From contig NW_022204507.1 of assembly GCF_008831285.2 (NCBI RefSeq), positions 1,364,001 to 1,428,000 on the forward strand: 64,000 bases of DNA, read 5' to 3'. A program made the translations under genes and the position numbers. The notes under the pieces are model-generated. The model made no database searches. It saw only the letters and a program-made list of their open reading frames with translations, and was not told the origin of the DNA. The DNA is from Nymphaea colorata. Its lineage: Eukaryota; Streptophyta; Magnoliopsida; Nymphaeales; Nymphaeaceae. This document shows, piece by piece, positions 11,633-22,990 of this stretch. The first letter of the stretch is position 1. Every line of letters begins with the position of its first letter.

Positions 11633-12358
11633 TCATGCAAAATCTTTTGCCAAGATACATTTGAAGTTTTCTAGGTATTCCATATCATTTCCTGCAACAA
11701 TGAGAGCGTTGATGTGCACCAAAATTACCATGAACACCCTTTCTCTTTGATATGCACACAATGTGTAATCACACTTGGATTGCATAAAACCATAGCTCAC
11801 CACTTCTGACGAGAACTTCAAGAACCTGTTTTGAGGAGCATGTTTCAGCCCAGAGATAAACTTGTTTAGCTTGCACAATTTTGCTTCTCCTTTTTCACAA
11901 TAACTAGGAGGCAATGTCATGTAGATTTCTTCATTCAATATCCCGTTTAGAAAGAAGTTATACACATCCATTTGTTGCAGCACCCAATTTCGTTTTGCAG
12001 CTATTGCAATCAAACAACAAATAATAGCAAGTTTGGTGGCAGCAGCATAGGTCTCATGCAAATCCAAGCCTTCCACTTGTGCATACCCTTTGGCCACTAA
12101 TAAGGCTTTGAACCTTTCTATTTCACCATTCGCCTTATACTTGATCCGATAAACTCACTTGCAGCTGATGGGTTTGACATTATTTGAAGGGGAGACTAGG
12201 GTCCAAGTATTGTTTGATTCCACCGCCATAATTTCTTCTTGCATGGCTCTTCTCCAATTTGTATGTTGGTCTGCCTGACTAAAGCATGAAGGTTTGGTTT
12301 GAGGAAAGATATTCAACAGGAAGCTTTTAAGAGCAGCTGAAAAATGGGAAAAAGACAA
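11633..12358 (-). pseudogene. Copia reverse transcriptase (element 1)
   Basis: The RVT_2-type domain is visible: WRRAMQEEIMAVESNNTWTL, then CK-stop-VYRIKYKANGE, AKGYAQVEGLDLHETYA, QQMDVYNFFLNGILNEEIYM (first catalytic aspartate in QMDVYNFF), ISGLKHAP, then VHINALIVAGND in place of the usual YVDDILI. Both aspartates of the YVDD box are lost. A TGA replaces the conserved tryptophan codon of GCKWVY at 12155-12157. Confidence 0.85.
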
Positions 12359-12467
12359 CTTATGACAAATGATACCTTGTGGAAGCCCTTTTCTAGGGAA
12401 GTATTTGTTTCAACCTCATCACTTGATTCTAAAACAATTTCAGGTGGTTGTTCAATGTTTGTACAAT

Positions 12468-12760
12468 CAGTAGTCATGACATCATCTTGGCTTTCAGTCA
12501 GTCGACAAGAACAAGGGCCTTGTTCACTTGAATTTCTATCTCAAGTGTATGATTGTCATCAAATGTGAGAGGAATAACTTGAAAATGTGAGACTTTACTC
12601 CAATACTTTGAGAATTTGAAGGGAAATTCAGTTTGATTGAAGACCATATCCCTACAATCAGTAGTCATGACATCATCTTGGCTTTCAGTCAAGTGACAAG
12701 AACAAGGGCCTCGCTCACTTGAATTTCTGCTCTCAAGTGTATGATTGTCATCATTGAAGA
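12468..12760 (-). repeat. 191-bp offset tandem duplication in the integrase/RT linker
   Basis: The string TAGTCATGACATCATCTTGG occurs at 12471 and again at 12662, and the following sequence (TTTCAGTCA, ACAAGAACAAGGGCCT, ACTTGAATTTCT, TCAAGTGTATGATTGTCATC) repeats with the same offset. It duplicates the stretch after the integrase C-terminal motif DLETKKKFICRDMVF inside element 1. Confidence 0.8.
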
Positions 12761-13851
12761 CCATATCCCTGCAAATGAATTTTTTTTTGGTTTCCAAATC
12801 AAGCAGATTGTAGCCTTTTTGTTCAATAGGATACCTAATGAACACACCTTGCTGAACCTTGTGACTAGGGATGTCAATGGATCGAATTCGGATCCAAAAT
12901 ATCCTTAATCATGTCAGCTTTTTTGGATATTCAAATATTCAGATTCGAATTCGAATAAAGAAAAGTCATATCTGATCCCAAAATCCAATTTTACGATCTG
13001 AATCTGATTTTTATATTTATATCTGAATCCAAATTTTGAACCAGATTTTGCTAATTTTCAAAATTTAATAGCAGTAGATATAGGATATTTGTCTTAAAAT
13101 GAATCTGATCCAAATTTGTATCCGAATTTGATCGGATATTAATGTATATCTGAATCTGAAAATCATGATTGGATTCCATTTATTAAATCTGAATCCAATC
13201 TGATTTCCTAATTGGATATTAATTTTTTTCCATATCCAATTTTTTTGGATCGGATTGGTCAGATATCCATTTCAAATCGGATATATTGACATCCCTACAT
13301 GTGACCGAATTTTCCATGTGGTTTGAGGTTGGTAGAAAAATACAAACTACCAAACACGCATATATGCTTGTAAGGTGGGTTTCTTTTAAATAATTTTTCA
13401 AAGGGAGATTCATTGTCAAGTTCTTTTTTTTTGGATGGGGTCCTATTTGTTACATATGTGGCTGTTAATACACGTAAGTCCCAACATTTTAAGGGTAGAC
13501 CTGACTGAAACTTGAGAGCATACACCACATTCAAGATGTGCTGATGCTTTCTCCCAACTATGCCATTTTGTTGAGGCATGTAGGGGCATGAATGTTGATG
13601 TAGGATGTCTCTATCACGAATAAAAAAATTGTCATTTGAGAAGAACTCGGTTCCACTATCTATCCTAATTTTAGCACATCTGTTTTGAATTGTTTCTCAG
13701 TCATGTTAATGAAATGTTTAAGCAAATCACCTACTTCACATGGCTCTTGAAAAATCATCCATAATAGACAAAAAGTAATGTGCTTGAGTATGCGATGCTT
13801 GGGAAACATCACAATGTAGCAAATCAAAAGCTTTAGCAAAACAAGATTCAC
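12498..13851 (-). pseudogene. Copia integrase, split by a MITE (element 1)
   Basis: Minus-strand pieces show a DDFS-like motif near 13760, then IRIDSGTEFFSND (the second catalytic aspartate region), MPQQNGIVGRKHQHILNVV (normally PQQNG.VER with the catalytic glutamate, here VGR), CVFGSLYF and LKPHGKFGH. After the MITE the frame resumes at VFIRYPIEQKGYNLLDLETK. The glutamate to glycine change in the VERKH position alone would inactivate the DDE centre. Confidence 0.8.
12866..13297. mobile_element. Complete hAT-type MITE inserted in copia integrase
   Basis: The element is 432 bp with terminal inverted repeats TAGGGATGTCAAT and ATTGACATCCCTA. It is flanked by CTTGTGAC (12858-12865) and CATGTGAC (13298-13305), an 8-bp target-site duplication with one mismatch. 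The TIR sequence and the 8-bp duplication are typical of hAT elements. The interior is built of GGATATTC/GAATCCGA-like words and has no coding capacity. Removing it restores the integrase reading order of element 1, so it inserted after that copia element. Confidence 0.85.
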
Positions 13852-13936
13852 TTAATTTGAACATCAATCTATATTGTTTAGCAACACTACATACTTCACA
13901 GATATTATTTGACAACTTAATGATAGAGTCATGCTT

Positions 13937-14215
13937 TCAGAGCATTTGATTCTTTGAGTAGGATGGTTGGCCAAGTCTCATATGCCAAACATCAAAATCT
14001 GATTGAGTGGGTTTCGTGAACAAGCAGTGTACAGTTGTAAGAGGTGACTTGAAAATGAAGAATTCCCCTGATGAATCACCCAACTCAGTCCTCGTCATGG
14101 AGATCAGGTCCTGCACAAAGCACCAAATAGTGGGGAAAATCAAATGACATTTGGTTTGCTGAATAAATCTGCTCACAGACAATATGTTGTAAGCAAACTT
14201 TGGAAGATAATACAT
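13937..14215 (-). pseudogene. Copia protease tail and GAG-pre-integrase (element 1)
   Basis: The 92-residue stretch includes YYLPKFAYNILSVSRFIQQ (the usual VLYVPSF..NLLSVSKL block after the aspartic protease) and FDVWHMRLGQPSYSK (the VWHKRLGHPS block, with H to Q in LGH). The protease DSGA motif just upstream is not recoverable, probably lost in the region of frameshifts near 14220-14490. Confidence 0.8.
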
Positions 14216-14493
14216 TGTTTGAAGAAAAATGGAAGCTGATAGAACAGCTTTACTGACACGTGTTCTGTTGACTGAACTCTAATTGAAAATGGAACAGCTA
14301 ATTTTGTGTCATCTGGCAATGATTTATGGCAGCATGGCATGTGGTGACTACCACCAATATCTATTACTCAGGTGTCCAGTTCGAAGAATGACATAGTCGG
14401 AAAGTTTATTTGGGTTACTGATCGATTTTTGAGGAGTTGTTTGAATTGAATACATTCATCTTGAGTTAGAATTGGAGCAGTGTCCTTGCTGAA

Positions 14494-15250
14494 CTATTTT
14501 CCATGTGTGGTGGAGATTAAGGCATTGGAATCAGTTTTCCCTCCAACAGAGGCCATGATAATAGCCCCCTTGTCTTGCTCTGTTTTCCACCTATAAAGTT
14601 TGGAGGGTAACCATTTAATTTGAAGCATCGTTCCTTTGATGTCCTGAAATCTTGCACTAATTGCAGAAGTATTGTGGCTGCTTGTTTTGTTGGTTTTCAA
14701 ACACATTCAAATTTGCACTTGCTGAGAGACCAACATAATCAACAGCACTAGTTTGAAGACGAGCTTCTCCTCTTGAAGGACCAGTGCATGTCGTTTGTAG
14801 AGAAGGCAAGGGTTTCATAAGTAGAATTTGCCTTCTCATAGCAATGAATGAATCATTCAATCTCATAAGAAATTCAATCACTCTATCTTCTTGTTGCTTT
14901 TCAGCAACCACTTTCAAGGCATTGCAAGAGCATTCCGAAAGAACATCATAGGATGAAAGCTTATCCCAATATTGTAAAATAAAGAGCAACAGATATATTT
15001 TCTTGATTCAAACGACTAATGGAGGACTTGAGTTGGTACTTATGAGGGGTTGTGCTTTCAGCGAATCGGTCCTTTTAGTGTGCCCAAACTTCAATAGTTG
15101 TGGTGGTGTAGATGATATTGCTTGATAATTCTTTTGAGATGGAGTTAAGAATCCATGAAAGACAATGTTATTGCAAATGCCTCCACATCATGATCTCAGG
15201 AGCTGCAACGCTGGGTTTGGGAAGACTGCCATCAACAAAGGTCAAGTTGT
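14494..15250 (-). pseudogene. Copia gag with eroded zinc knuckle (element 1)
   Basis: Reading 15250 to 14494 on minus: FVDGSLPKP, SWILNSISKELSSNIIY, QYWDKLSSYDV, EDRVIEFLMRLNDSFIAMR and QILLMKPLPSL are the order seen in the UBN2-type gag of plant copia elements. The zinc knuckle before FKLNGYPPNF has lost its first cysteines. The N-terminal 50 or so residues that normally precede FVDGS are absent because the LTR of element 2 begins there. Confidence 0.8.
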
Positions 15251-15257
15251 ATTTTCT

Positions 15258-15488
15258 ATTGATCTTACACACTTATATACAAAAGAAAAAGTAGTACATG
15301 GTTTTTAGTTTCAAGGACATTTGGCTGGCTCATCTTATCCCATGATATTTGGCTGGCTCATCTTATCCCATGACATTTGGCTGGCTCATCATATCCCATG
15401 ACATTCGGCCGACTCATCTTAACAGCTTCACTAACCAACTCAAAATCTTATTGTTAAGATGTCAGATAAGAAGCGAATCTTAATTTTA
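15258..15488 (-). mobile_element. 3' LTR of copia element 2
   Basis: On the minus strand the LTR starts TGTTAAAATTAAG at 15488, directly after the polypurine tract TTTGAGGGGGGAG. It contains four tandem copies of a 28-bp unit (ACATTTGGCTGGCTCATC on +) at about 15308-15420. It ends at or near 15258, where gag of element 1 begins. A partial match to the 28-bp repeat lies at 18283-18318. Confidence 0.7.
15308..15420 (+). repeat. 28-bp tandem repeat inside the copia 2 LTR
   Basis: There are four consecutive units of about 28 bp, each containing ATTTGGCTGGCTCATC and then ATCCCATG. The last unit is diverged (ATTCGGCCGACTCATC). Fewer than two units remain at the other end of the element (18283-18318). 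Confidence 0.85.
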
Positions 15489-17925
15489 ACACTCCCCCCT
15501 CAAACTAAGTGTAGAAATTTCTTATGTTCAGTTTCGATAGAAGATGATTAAATGCTTCCTTGCCTAAGGCCATAGTGAATAAGTGTGCCAGCTGATCTTT
15601 GCTCTTAATGTAACTGGTTCTCACTACACCTTGATTTATCTTTTCTCATTCAACATGACAGTCTAAATCTATATGTTTGGTATGCTCATGAAAAACTAGA
15701 TTGGCTGCAATATGCATGGCAGCCTGATTGTTGTAGTATAGATTTGTCGGCTGTAGATGTCTCACACCTAGATCCGACAACAAGAATTTTAACCTTTGCC
15801 AACGCCTTGTATTCTGCTTCCACAAGAATTTTAACTAGTTATGGACCTTCGCGTTTCTTGACACGCCACCCAATCATAATCACAAAACACACTCATTTGA
15901 AGATTGGTTTGTTTGCTTAGGAGAATACCTTCTTCGAGACCGTGCTTTCGTTCCACTAGAAATTCCATTGGCTTGGCACCCATTATACTTGTTTCGCTTA
16001 TAATCTTGAGAGCATACGTTTGCTGCAAAACATAAATTCCAGCACTTGAACAAGCAATTTCTAAACCCAAAAAATATTTAAGAGTGCAGGCGTGTCTTGT
16101 ATCACTCAATAGTACCGTCTGATCGGAACTTGATTTTGTAAACTCACTTGCAACCGATGGGCTTAACTCCTTCTGGAAAGTGGTCATTGCCCAAGTGTTG
16201 TTTTCCTTTAGTGCACTAGTTTCTAAGTTCATTGTGTCTTGCTACTCCCTATGTCCAACTGCCACTGCAAAGGTTTTTAGGAGAGAAACGAGAAAGTGAA
16301 GTAAAATTAAAAAGAGGGTACCTTGTGCCTTTCATTGCATTGAATGTCAAGTTACCATTGGTCGAGGGAGCCGAAATAAGAGAGCAATAGAAATCCCACA
16401 TTCAAGTCCTGCAAGACACAATGAGTAGGGAAGAAGTTACGGAAAAGTTTAGTGCCTTGTCAATTGACTAACAAAGAGTAGGTTCAATTTGAAAGAGAGA
16501 ATATACAAGGAAGTGAATGGTGGTAGTTGAACATCATTGGTTTGATGGACTGTTATTGTATGTCCATTAGGTAGGTTTATAGGTACTCGGCAATTGGTTG
16601 GTTTTTGAAGTAGAGAGCTATCGGCACAAATGCACCGACTTGCTCCAAAATCGATAATCCAAGGAAGATGGGAGACACTAGATGAAGATATATTACTTGT
16701 GAAATTGATGGTGGCAGACGGAGTTCTAGTAAGTGATAAGAGTATATGATACTCATACATGGTGGTTGAAGGTACAACTTCCTTGGAAGTTTGACCGTTG
16801 CTGCAAAGAAACTAGTACCATCGCTTGCATGGATGTCCACCGGCCTTTGATTATGAATTGTAGCTGCAGCTAGTGGTGGCCAAAAGTTGGGATCATGGAA
16901 TCAATGTCCTCGAGGATAGCCATTAAACTTGAAACATTTATCTTTCACATGACCTGTGCTATGACAATAGCTACAGATTGGTCGACTTTGACATCCTTCT
17001 TTATTGCATTCAAAGTTGAAACTTTGTTCAAGTGATGCTGCTTTGGGAATATGATTGTGTGGTATTGCCAAGGTGGTGTGAGAGGCTGACGGTGTGAATC
17101 TTGCTTCATGCTGCTGTTCCTCCAGCAAAACTAGAGCAGATAATTTGTTTAATCTGGATAAGGGATCAAGCAATAAAATCTGTCCTCTAATAGCATCATA
17201 TCAGTCGTTCAGTCCCTTCAAGAAATAAAGTACACGTTCTCTTTGGATTTGATCCGAATAAATTTTTATGCCCCCACACGAACAAAGGCACTGGATTGTA
17301 GTAATTTAATTCTTCCCAAAGCACTTTGATTTTTATATAATATGTTTTGTATAATATGTAGTAACAGACATGGACAGTTGCTGTAATCGATGTATTGAAC
17401 TGTGTAGCTGAAAGACTCTTGGTGCAAGACTCTGAGTACATCTTTCACGAATCCATGCTAGAAACAGATTGTTACATCATACCCACAACATAGATTATGC
17501 TCATCCTCTTTAGGCTCTTTGATAGTCCCATCTATGAATCCTAACTTGTTTTTGGCTGATAGAGCCACAGTCATAACTCTGCTCCAGATTGCATAGTTAT
17601 CATCGATAAGTCGTTGAGATACTAACCCACTTTCGAAATTATCCGAATGATGCAAATAGAAGAGATCAGATATCACTTGGGAATTTTCATGGCCATTGAT
17701 ATTTCCCGACTCATTGTTCTTTCCCAACTTCCCATGCAAGGAGAAGAAAAAACACCACAGGGAAGATGGTGGAAATATGGATTTTTGGCTGGCTCTGATC
17801 ACGTCGCCAGTCGAGCAGGAGTCACCATGGCCTGATGATGCTGTTTGAGCCTTTTGGGGCCCAACGTGGGTCGACACTGGTGGCAGCGAGTGAAGAAATA
17901 GAGGGCACCAAAAAACTTGAAACAA
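15489..17925 (-). pseudogene. Copia element 2, internally deleted gag-pol
   Basis: Read on minus: gag N-terminus (DDNYAIWSRVMTVALSAKNK and LGFIDGTIKEP near 17540-17620), gag middle (IKVLWEELNYYNPVP), a complete zinc knuckle (CSYCHSTGHVKDKC near 16930-16990), and a protease with PWIIDFGAS in place of WIIDSGAS (16640-16670). The conserved post-protease block LNLLFVSQLTRH then stops. Integrase is gone. The start of RT (LKENNTWAM near 16200) is joined to the late pol block HACTLKYFLGLEIA and [17 protein letters not shown]. Eroded RNase H follows down to 15510. It is a non-autonomous deletion derivative with several stops. Confidence 0.85.
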
Positions 17926-18322
17926 AGAGAGGGGTGGCCACGAATTCGAGGATTCCAGCTGTGAGAGGCCACCTCAGTGATCAAGCTTGGCTTGTTAGGT
18001 TCGCCTTCCTTTGGGGATGCTGTTCATGAAGTTTGACCGGAAAAGGTGGTCGGAATCATGAATGGAAGTGAAAGGGGCAGGTTCACCAAAGAACCACTCT
18101 ACGGAATGCCGGGAATCCTTCAATCGCAGGGAATGGATCGATGCTCGCTTGAACTTTTCTGGGATGACTTCTGGAGGATCGTGGAAGGCTGGCAATGCTA
18201 CCTGAACTGCTGGATGCCAGAAACAGTGCATGCGATTAAGAAAGTGACTAGTTTAAGTCACCACGGTTTTCTGTTTCAACAACATTTGGCTGGCTCATCT
18301 TTTCCCATGATATTTGGCATCG
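17926..18322 (-). other. 5' leader and partial LTR of copia element 2
   Basis: This is non-coding-looking sequence between the gag start and the neighbouring LTR. Positions 18283-18318 match the GGCTGGCTCATC repeat of the element 2 LTR, so this is a truncated 5' LTR. The rest matches no family; the minus open stretch 17995-18231 has no recognised domain. No clear primer-binding site is seen. Confidence 0.45.
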
Positions 18323-18541
18323 TGCTGTTCTTCCTTTCACATATACTATTTTTTTGTACATAATCAATTACAGGTGTGAAAGAATATTTTCTGTTACAAC
18401 AGAATCATGCCATCAACCTTCTAGAGAATTCCACATGTGTGACAAAGAACACCACGATTCAATTTTACACCTTTACAATAGGTGTAAAGAAAACAAAGTT
18501 AATAACACAGCTTTAACAAATAGTTTTCATTTTTTGTAACA
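18323..18541 (-). mobile_element. LTR of the copia element 1 family
   Basis: 219 bp with TG...CA ends (minus TGTTACAAAAAATG ... GAACAGCA), matching the truncated LTR at 10614-10767. It is followed on + by GATCCCAAG, exactly as are the LTRs at 31446-31672 and 40244-40471. It may be the lost 5' LTR of element 1, with element 2 nested between, or an LTR carried by repeat X. Confidence 0.7.
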
Positions 18542-18604
18542 GATCCCAAGTGGCAGAAGGCCCTAACATTCTTCCGTTTGAGCTTCATAGCATCTTGAAG
18601 CTTA

Positions 18605-19637
18605 GAGATTGCTAAATCTTACATTCTTTAGTAAATCTCTTTTGAAGAGGACGACAACGTTGATGATGGGAGTTAGCAACAACAAGCTCATGAGGCGGCC
18701 GGCGACACACTTTACACTTAAGAGAGGAAATAAACTCTCTACCCCTTCTTCATGTGCTCCCCATCCCTGTTTCCATCAGTGAGAAGCTCTCTCTCTCTCT
18801 CTCTCTCTCTCATGTGTTTAGTGTAGTGTCGATGACATGGGTGGATGTTCAAAGCTGGTTATATGCCCAGGCTTGTACACAGGCTCCCATGGATCCCAAC
18901 TACCCAAAAAGTGGGCTAAGGAGCTAGTACAGGTGGGCAGGGGGGCACTAGTCATTTTATTAAAGGCTATGCACGATACATGTAACCAGATGTCATGGGT
19001 CTTGATGAAAAAATGCAGCTGTAAAATTAAGAAGGCTTATGAACAAAATTTCGCTTGGAGTGGATCTGGAGGTGGCCTAAACCTTGTCAAGTGCACGATC
19101 AAGTTCGCATTGGTTTCAGATTCGGATGATATTAATTAAAATTGGGGATTCAAATTTGGATTCAGATTTACAAATTTACAACAATGTAAAATAAAAAAAT
19201 ATTATTTAGATCCGGATCTATAAATTTGGGTTTAGATATCCATTATCTTTTTTTTTCTGGTATCTGATTGGGTATCTATTTGATGCTGAGTCTGAATCTG
19301 AATTTAATCGGATTCCAATTTTTAATACCGAATCCGATCTGATTTTTTATTTGGATATCAAATTTCTCTTTTTTTCAAATCTGATTTATTTAAAAAAACT
19401 TGATCTGGTATTTGATCTGAATCTGATTCATTGACATCCCTAATAACCTCCCAAACAAAGACTAATACAACGATGAACTCCATGGATCTCCAAAAACTTG
19501 AGGAATTAAATGCCAACAGGGAAATAGAAAATGTCGACAAAAGATGTGGGAGATGAAGATCTCAGACGACATTACACAGCCATTTGTGTCGCATTATTTC
19601 CACCATCAAATGGCAGCATACATCATCACATAAGATT
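18605..19637 (+). repeat. Repeat X, copy B (5' part only)
   Basis: Similar in order to 6130-7170 and 31705-32620: AACAACAAGCTCATGAGG, a (CT)n tract at about 18785-18812, GATGACATGGGTGGATG, the MITE-like piece at 19118-19441 ending TTGACATCCCTAATAACC, and GGCAGCATACATCATCACATAAGAT. Similarity stops at about 19637, where copies A and C go on. Confidence 0.75.
19118..19441 (+). mobile_element. hAT-type MITE remnant in X copy B
   Basis: Same piece as 6640-6958, with a right end TTGACATCCCTA that matches the terminal repeat of the complete MITE at 12866-13297. The left terminal repeat is not visible. Confidence 0.5.
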
Positions 19638-21107
19638 GAACATTTACAGCTCCAAAGGACCCCTTACAGAATAGTCTTGTGGAAGAAACATGATGATTAC
19701 TACAGGGCAATGATATATCAACTTGAAGATAATGGAAGGTAGAAGAATATGTTGGCTTCTTATGTCTGCATGCTTAATCAATTATCAAATAGATAAATTG
19801 TTTTTAATTGAATGAATCACCTTAAGTAAAAGCGGAGTTTGAATCTATTGGGGATATGAATTCCTAAACATGGTTTGTATTACTAATAACAGGAATCTTT
19901 GGTTCTTAATATGATATTTGAAGAGTTATCACCGACTATCTTCAAAGAGTTGGGAAGATTCAAGAGGCATTGAGCCTAGCAACACTAATTTCTTTTGAAT
20001 ATTTTATTGCAATACAATATAGAGTCGACAAATACAAAAGAAAAATTAAAAATGGAATCATAGGCATGGCATGAGCTGATGACTTTATTTCTTGTAGAGA
20101 AACACCAGCTGAAAGGAAAACTCCTATTCAATTTTGTATGGGTACTTTGCAATGACAGAGGGAGGGAGGATTGCAGTGTTGCTGCCAATCTAAGAAAACC
20201 CAGCTTAAATGAAGAAGTTGAATTTTCTTAATTAACTGTAATCTCTTTAACTAATAAATGGATGGCATGTGATGATAAAAATCTTTCCATTCTTGTCAAG
20301 AAATGTCAAAGTTGAATTCTCTTTTCCTAGTTGTAATCACTTTGAAATAACATAGTATGATCTCAGTTGAAAATTAGTCATAAACCATTATACAATAATA
20401 TCAATTACTCATTGTTATTTAGTACAATAATATCCAACGGTATTGATTTGTACTTGCTGCCATGTTCTGTAATAGTAGCATGATGGCCTAATTTGAGTAT
20501 TATTACTTATTGATATAGCAATTAAAGAAGTTATGTTTTCGAAAGTATAAATATTTATCTGTTCCTGGTGATGGAAAATGCACAATGCATGCACCATTTG
20601 ACACCACATGGTGAACAATGATTGGAAAATGTACAACTCTAATTTGTTGTTTATGACGCCCATACATTCTTTTGCTGAGCTTCCTTTCATTTCACTGTCC
20701 ATGAAAAGAAATCCATTGTGGATGTACTCATACTTCCAATCTTAGCCTTTCCACATCTTTTACAGTTATGACTTTGTTGGTCTTGTAAATTGTAAATGAT
20801 GATTTAGGGAAACCTCTACCAAGTTGCTACAGATTCTGAGTGGCCTTTCTTCTTTGAGCCACAAAATGTTCATGTGAAGAGGGGAGTTTCTACTGTGTAT
20901 GTTTTTCTTTGTGGCTTTTGTAGCTTTTATATGTTGTATCCAGAAATGGCAAGAGCATTGCTTGATTTTCACTTATTCATTAATTTTTCATTTTATATGT
21001 GAGATGTTGTAGGTCAGAGGATCATGTTACGGCCAGCAAAGTTTCCTAAAAAAAGAGAAGGATGTTCTGATCGCACTCTATCCAAATTGCATTATAGGGG
21101 AATAACA
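19638..21107. other. Intergenic, no recognised gene
   Basis: A short coding-like trace (HDDYYRAMIYQLEDNGR on + near 19690-19738) is followed by a stop and has no identified family. Other open stretches of 60-95 codons (for example minus 20415-20702 and 20766-20972) lack recognisable domains and have no supporting context. This is AT-rich sequence. Confidence 0.4.
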
Positions 21108-21561
21108 GAAACAGAACATATTGAGAAAATTAAGATGGATGGTGTACAAAGCTAAATGAATCTTCTTTCTGGGAACACATACTTTCTTCAGCTGAGTTGT
21201 GATGGCAATGGCGTCAATTAATAAACAAACGATTGTCAAAGGGATCAGCAACTTTACAAAGGACTGACAGGTGCTATTTTCTTAGAGATGCTTACATACA
21301 ATTTATAACTTGATGGTGGATGATTTTGAGATGTTTTAATCTTCACAATTACATTTGTAAGTTGTAAATAATTTTCTGATGACATTTTAAGACAACCTTC
21401 ACAAGAAATGACATGTAATTTAACTCGCATATAGCCTAAATGTTTGACTTGTTTTTTTGTTCGTTTTTCCTTCTATATTTTTGTTAATCCAAAATCTGAT
21501 GCATAGAGTGTACATCTCTCTCTCTCAGTCTCCCCCCCCCCCTTCTCATTTTCTTCTTATT

Positions 21562-21598
<37 letters not shown>

Positions 21599-22890
21599 CT
21601 GGGTGATTCTCTCAGGGCCTTGTTCTGCTCTCACGCCTGCGACTCCCCCTCTCACTCGTGGAGACATCCACCAGGCTCCCCTCCTATGGTGCTCGTCCGG
21701 ATAGTGTTGAGAAGCACCGAGATGAGGCACCCCGTCCCCGACCTCTCACGACGAACACTGATCCCTCTCCCTCTCTCATCTGCACTCCATCCTCTCCTGC
21801 CCTTCAGCGTTGCCCGTGGCTGCTGGCCAGGTTAATCGCCTCCTCCTCCAGCAGCTTCTTCTCCCGAATCCACTCCGCCTGCCTCACTACCAGCTCCTTC
21901 CTTGGGCGGTTCGCTCGTCCTCCCTCTCATTCCTCAACCGCTTCTGCTTGCAGCACTGAGTTTCCAACTTTTTGCTCTGTTGTGCCCTCTCCATGCTTGG
22001 CAACAGTTTGATGAAATGCTCCTTACAGCTTGTGCTATCCACTTCTTCTTTTGGATCGTTTTCATAGCTGTCCAGTCCTCTTTCGGTGCCTTGCTCTCAC
22101 ATCGCGCTAAGTGGCGTCTCATCGGCCTGCGGGGCCGTGCTGAGCTTAGGCTTTGAGAGGGTCCAAACGCAGCTGCTTGGCTTCATTGTTTTTCTTGCCG
22201 GCCTTTTTGTTCTTGCCCAGGGTTGGTATTATAGCCACCCTCCCTCCTCCTTTGCCTTTGCGATCACCACCTGGAGCTTGGGTTGGTGGTCCCAGTCTTT
22301 GGGGGATCAGGCCGGGTAACCCCCTTCCCCTTAATCGTTTGTTTTTAAAAGAAACATAACATATTGAGAAAATTAAGATGGATGGTGTACAAAGATAAAT
22401 GAATCTTCTTTCTGGGAACATATACATTCTTCAGCTGAGTTGTGATGGCAATGGCGTCAATTAATAAAAAAACGATTGTCAAAGGGATCAGCAACTTTAC
22501 GAAGGACTAACATGTGTTATTTTCTTAGAGATGCTTATATACAATTTATGACTTGATGGTGGATGATTTTGAGATGTTTTAATCTTCACAACTACATTTG
22601 TAAGTTGTAAATAATTTTCTGATGACATTTTAAGACAACCTTCAAAAGAAATGACATGTAATTTAACTCGCATATAGCCTAAAAGTCTGACTTGTTTTTC
22701 TGTTCGTTTTTCCTTCTATATTTTTGTTAATCCAAAATCTGATGCATAGAGTGTTCATCTCTCTCTCTCTCTCTCTCTCCTCCCCCCTTCTCATTTTCTT
22801 CTTATTGCTCTCTCTCTCTCTCCTCCCCCCTTCTCATTTTCTTCTTATTGCTCTCTCTCTCTCTCCTCCCCCCTTCTCATTTTCTTATTG

Positions 22891-22922
<32 letters not shown>

Positions 22923-22946
22923 CCCCCTTCTCATTTTCTTCTTATT

Positions 22947-22990
<44 letters not shown>

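Larger units (their letters stand above)
10768..15257 (-). pseudogene. Copia element 1, decayed gag-pol polyprotein
   Basis: All domains of a Ty1/copia polyprotein are found in order on the minus strand: gag (15250-14494), GAG-pre-integrase (14215-13937), integrase (about 13851-13295 and, after the MITE, 12845-12498), RT (12358-11633) and RNase H (11422-10817). Frames are broken by many stops and shifts. The RT catalytic YVDD motif reads HINA, so the enzyme is dead. Gag N-terminus, 5' LTR and primer-binding site are missing, because the sequence passes directly into the LTR of element 2 at 15258. A polypurine tract lies at 10768-10782. Confidence 0.85.

Noticed and set aside
19690-19985. Possible exon (HDDYYRAMIYQLEDNGR and nearby text)
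   Set aside because: Too short, followed by stops, and no family is recognised; it is noted only under the intergenic entry.
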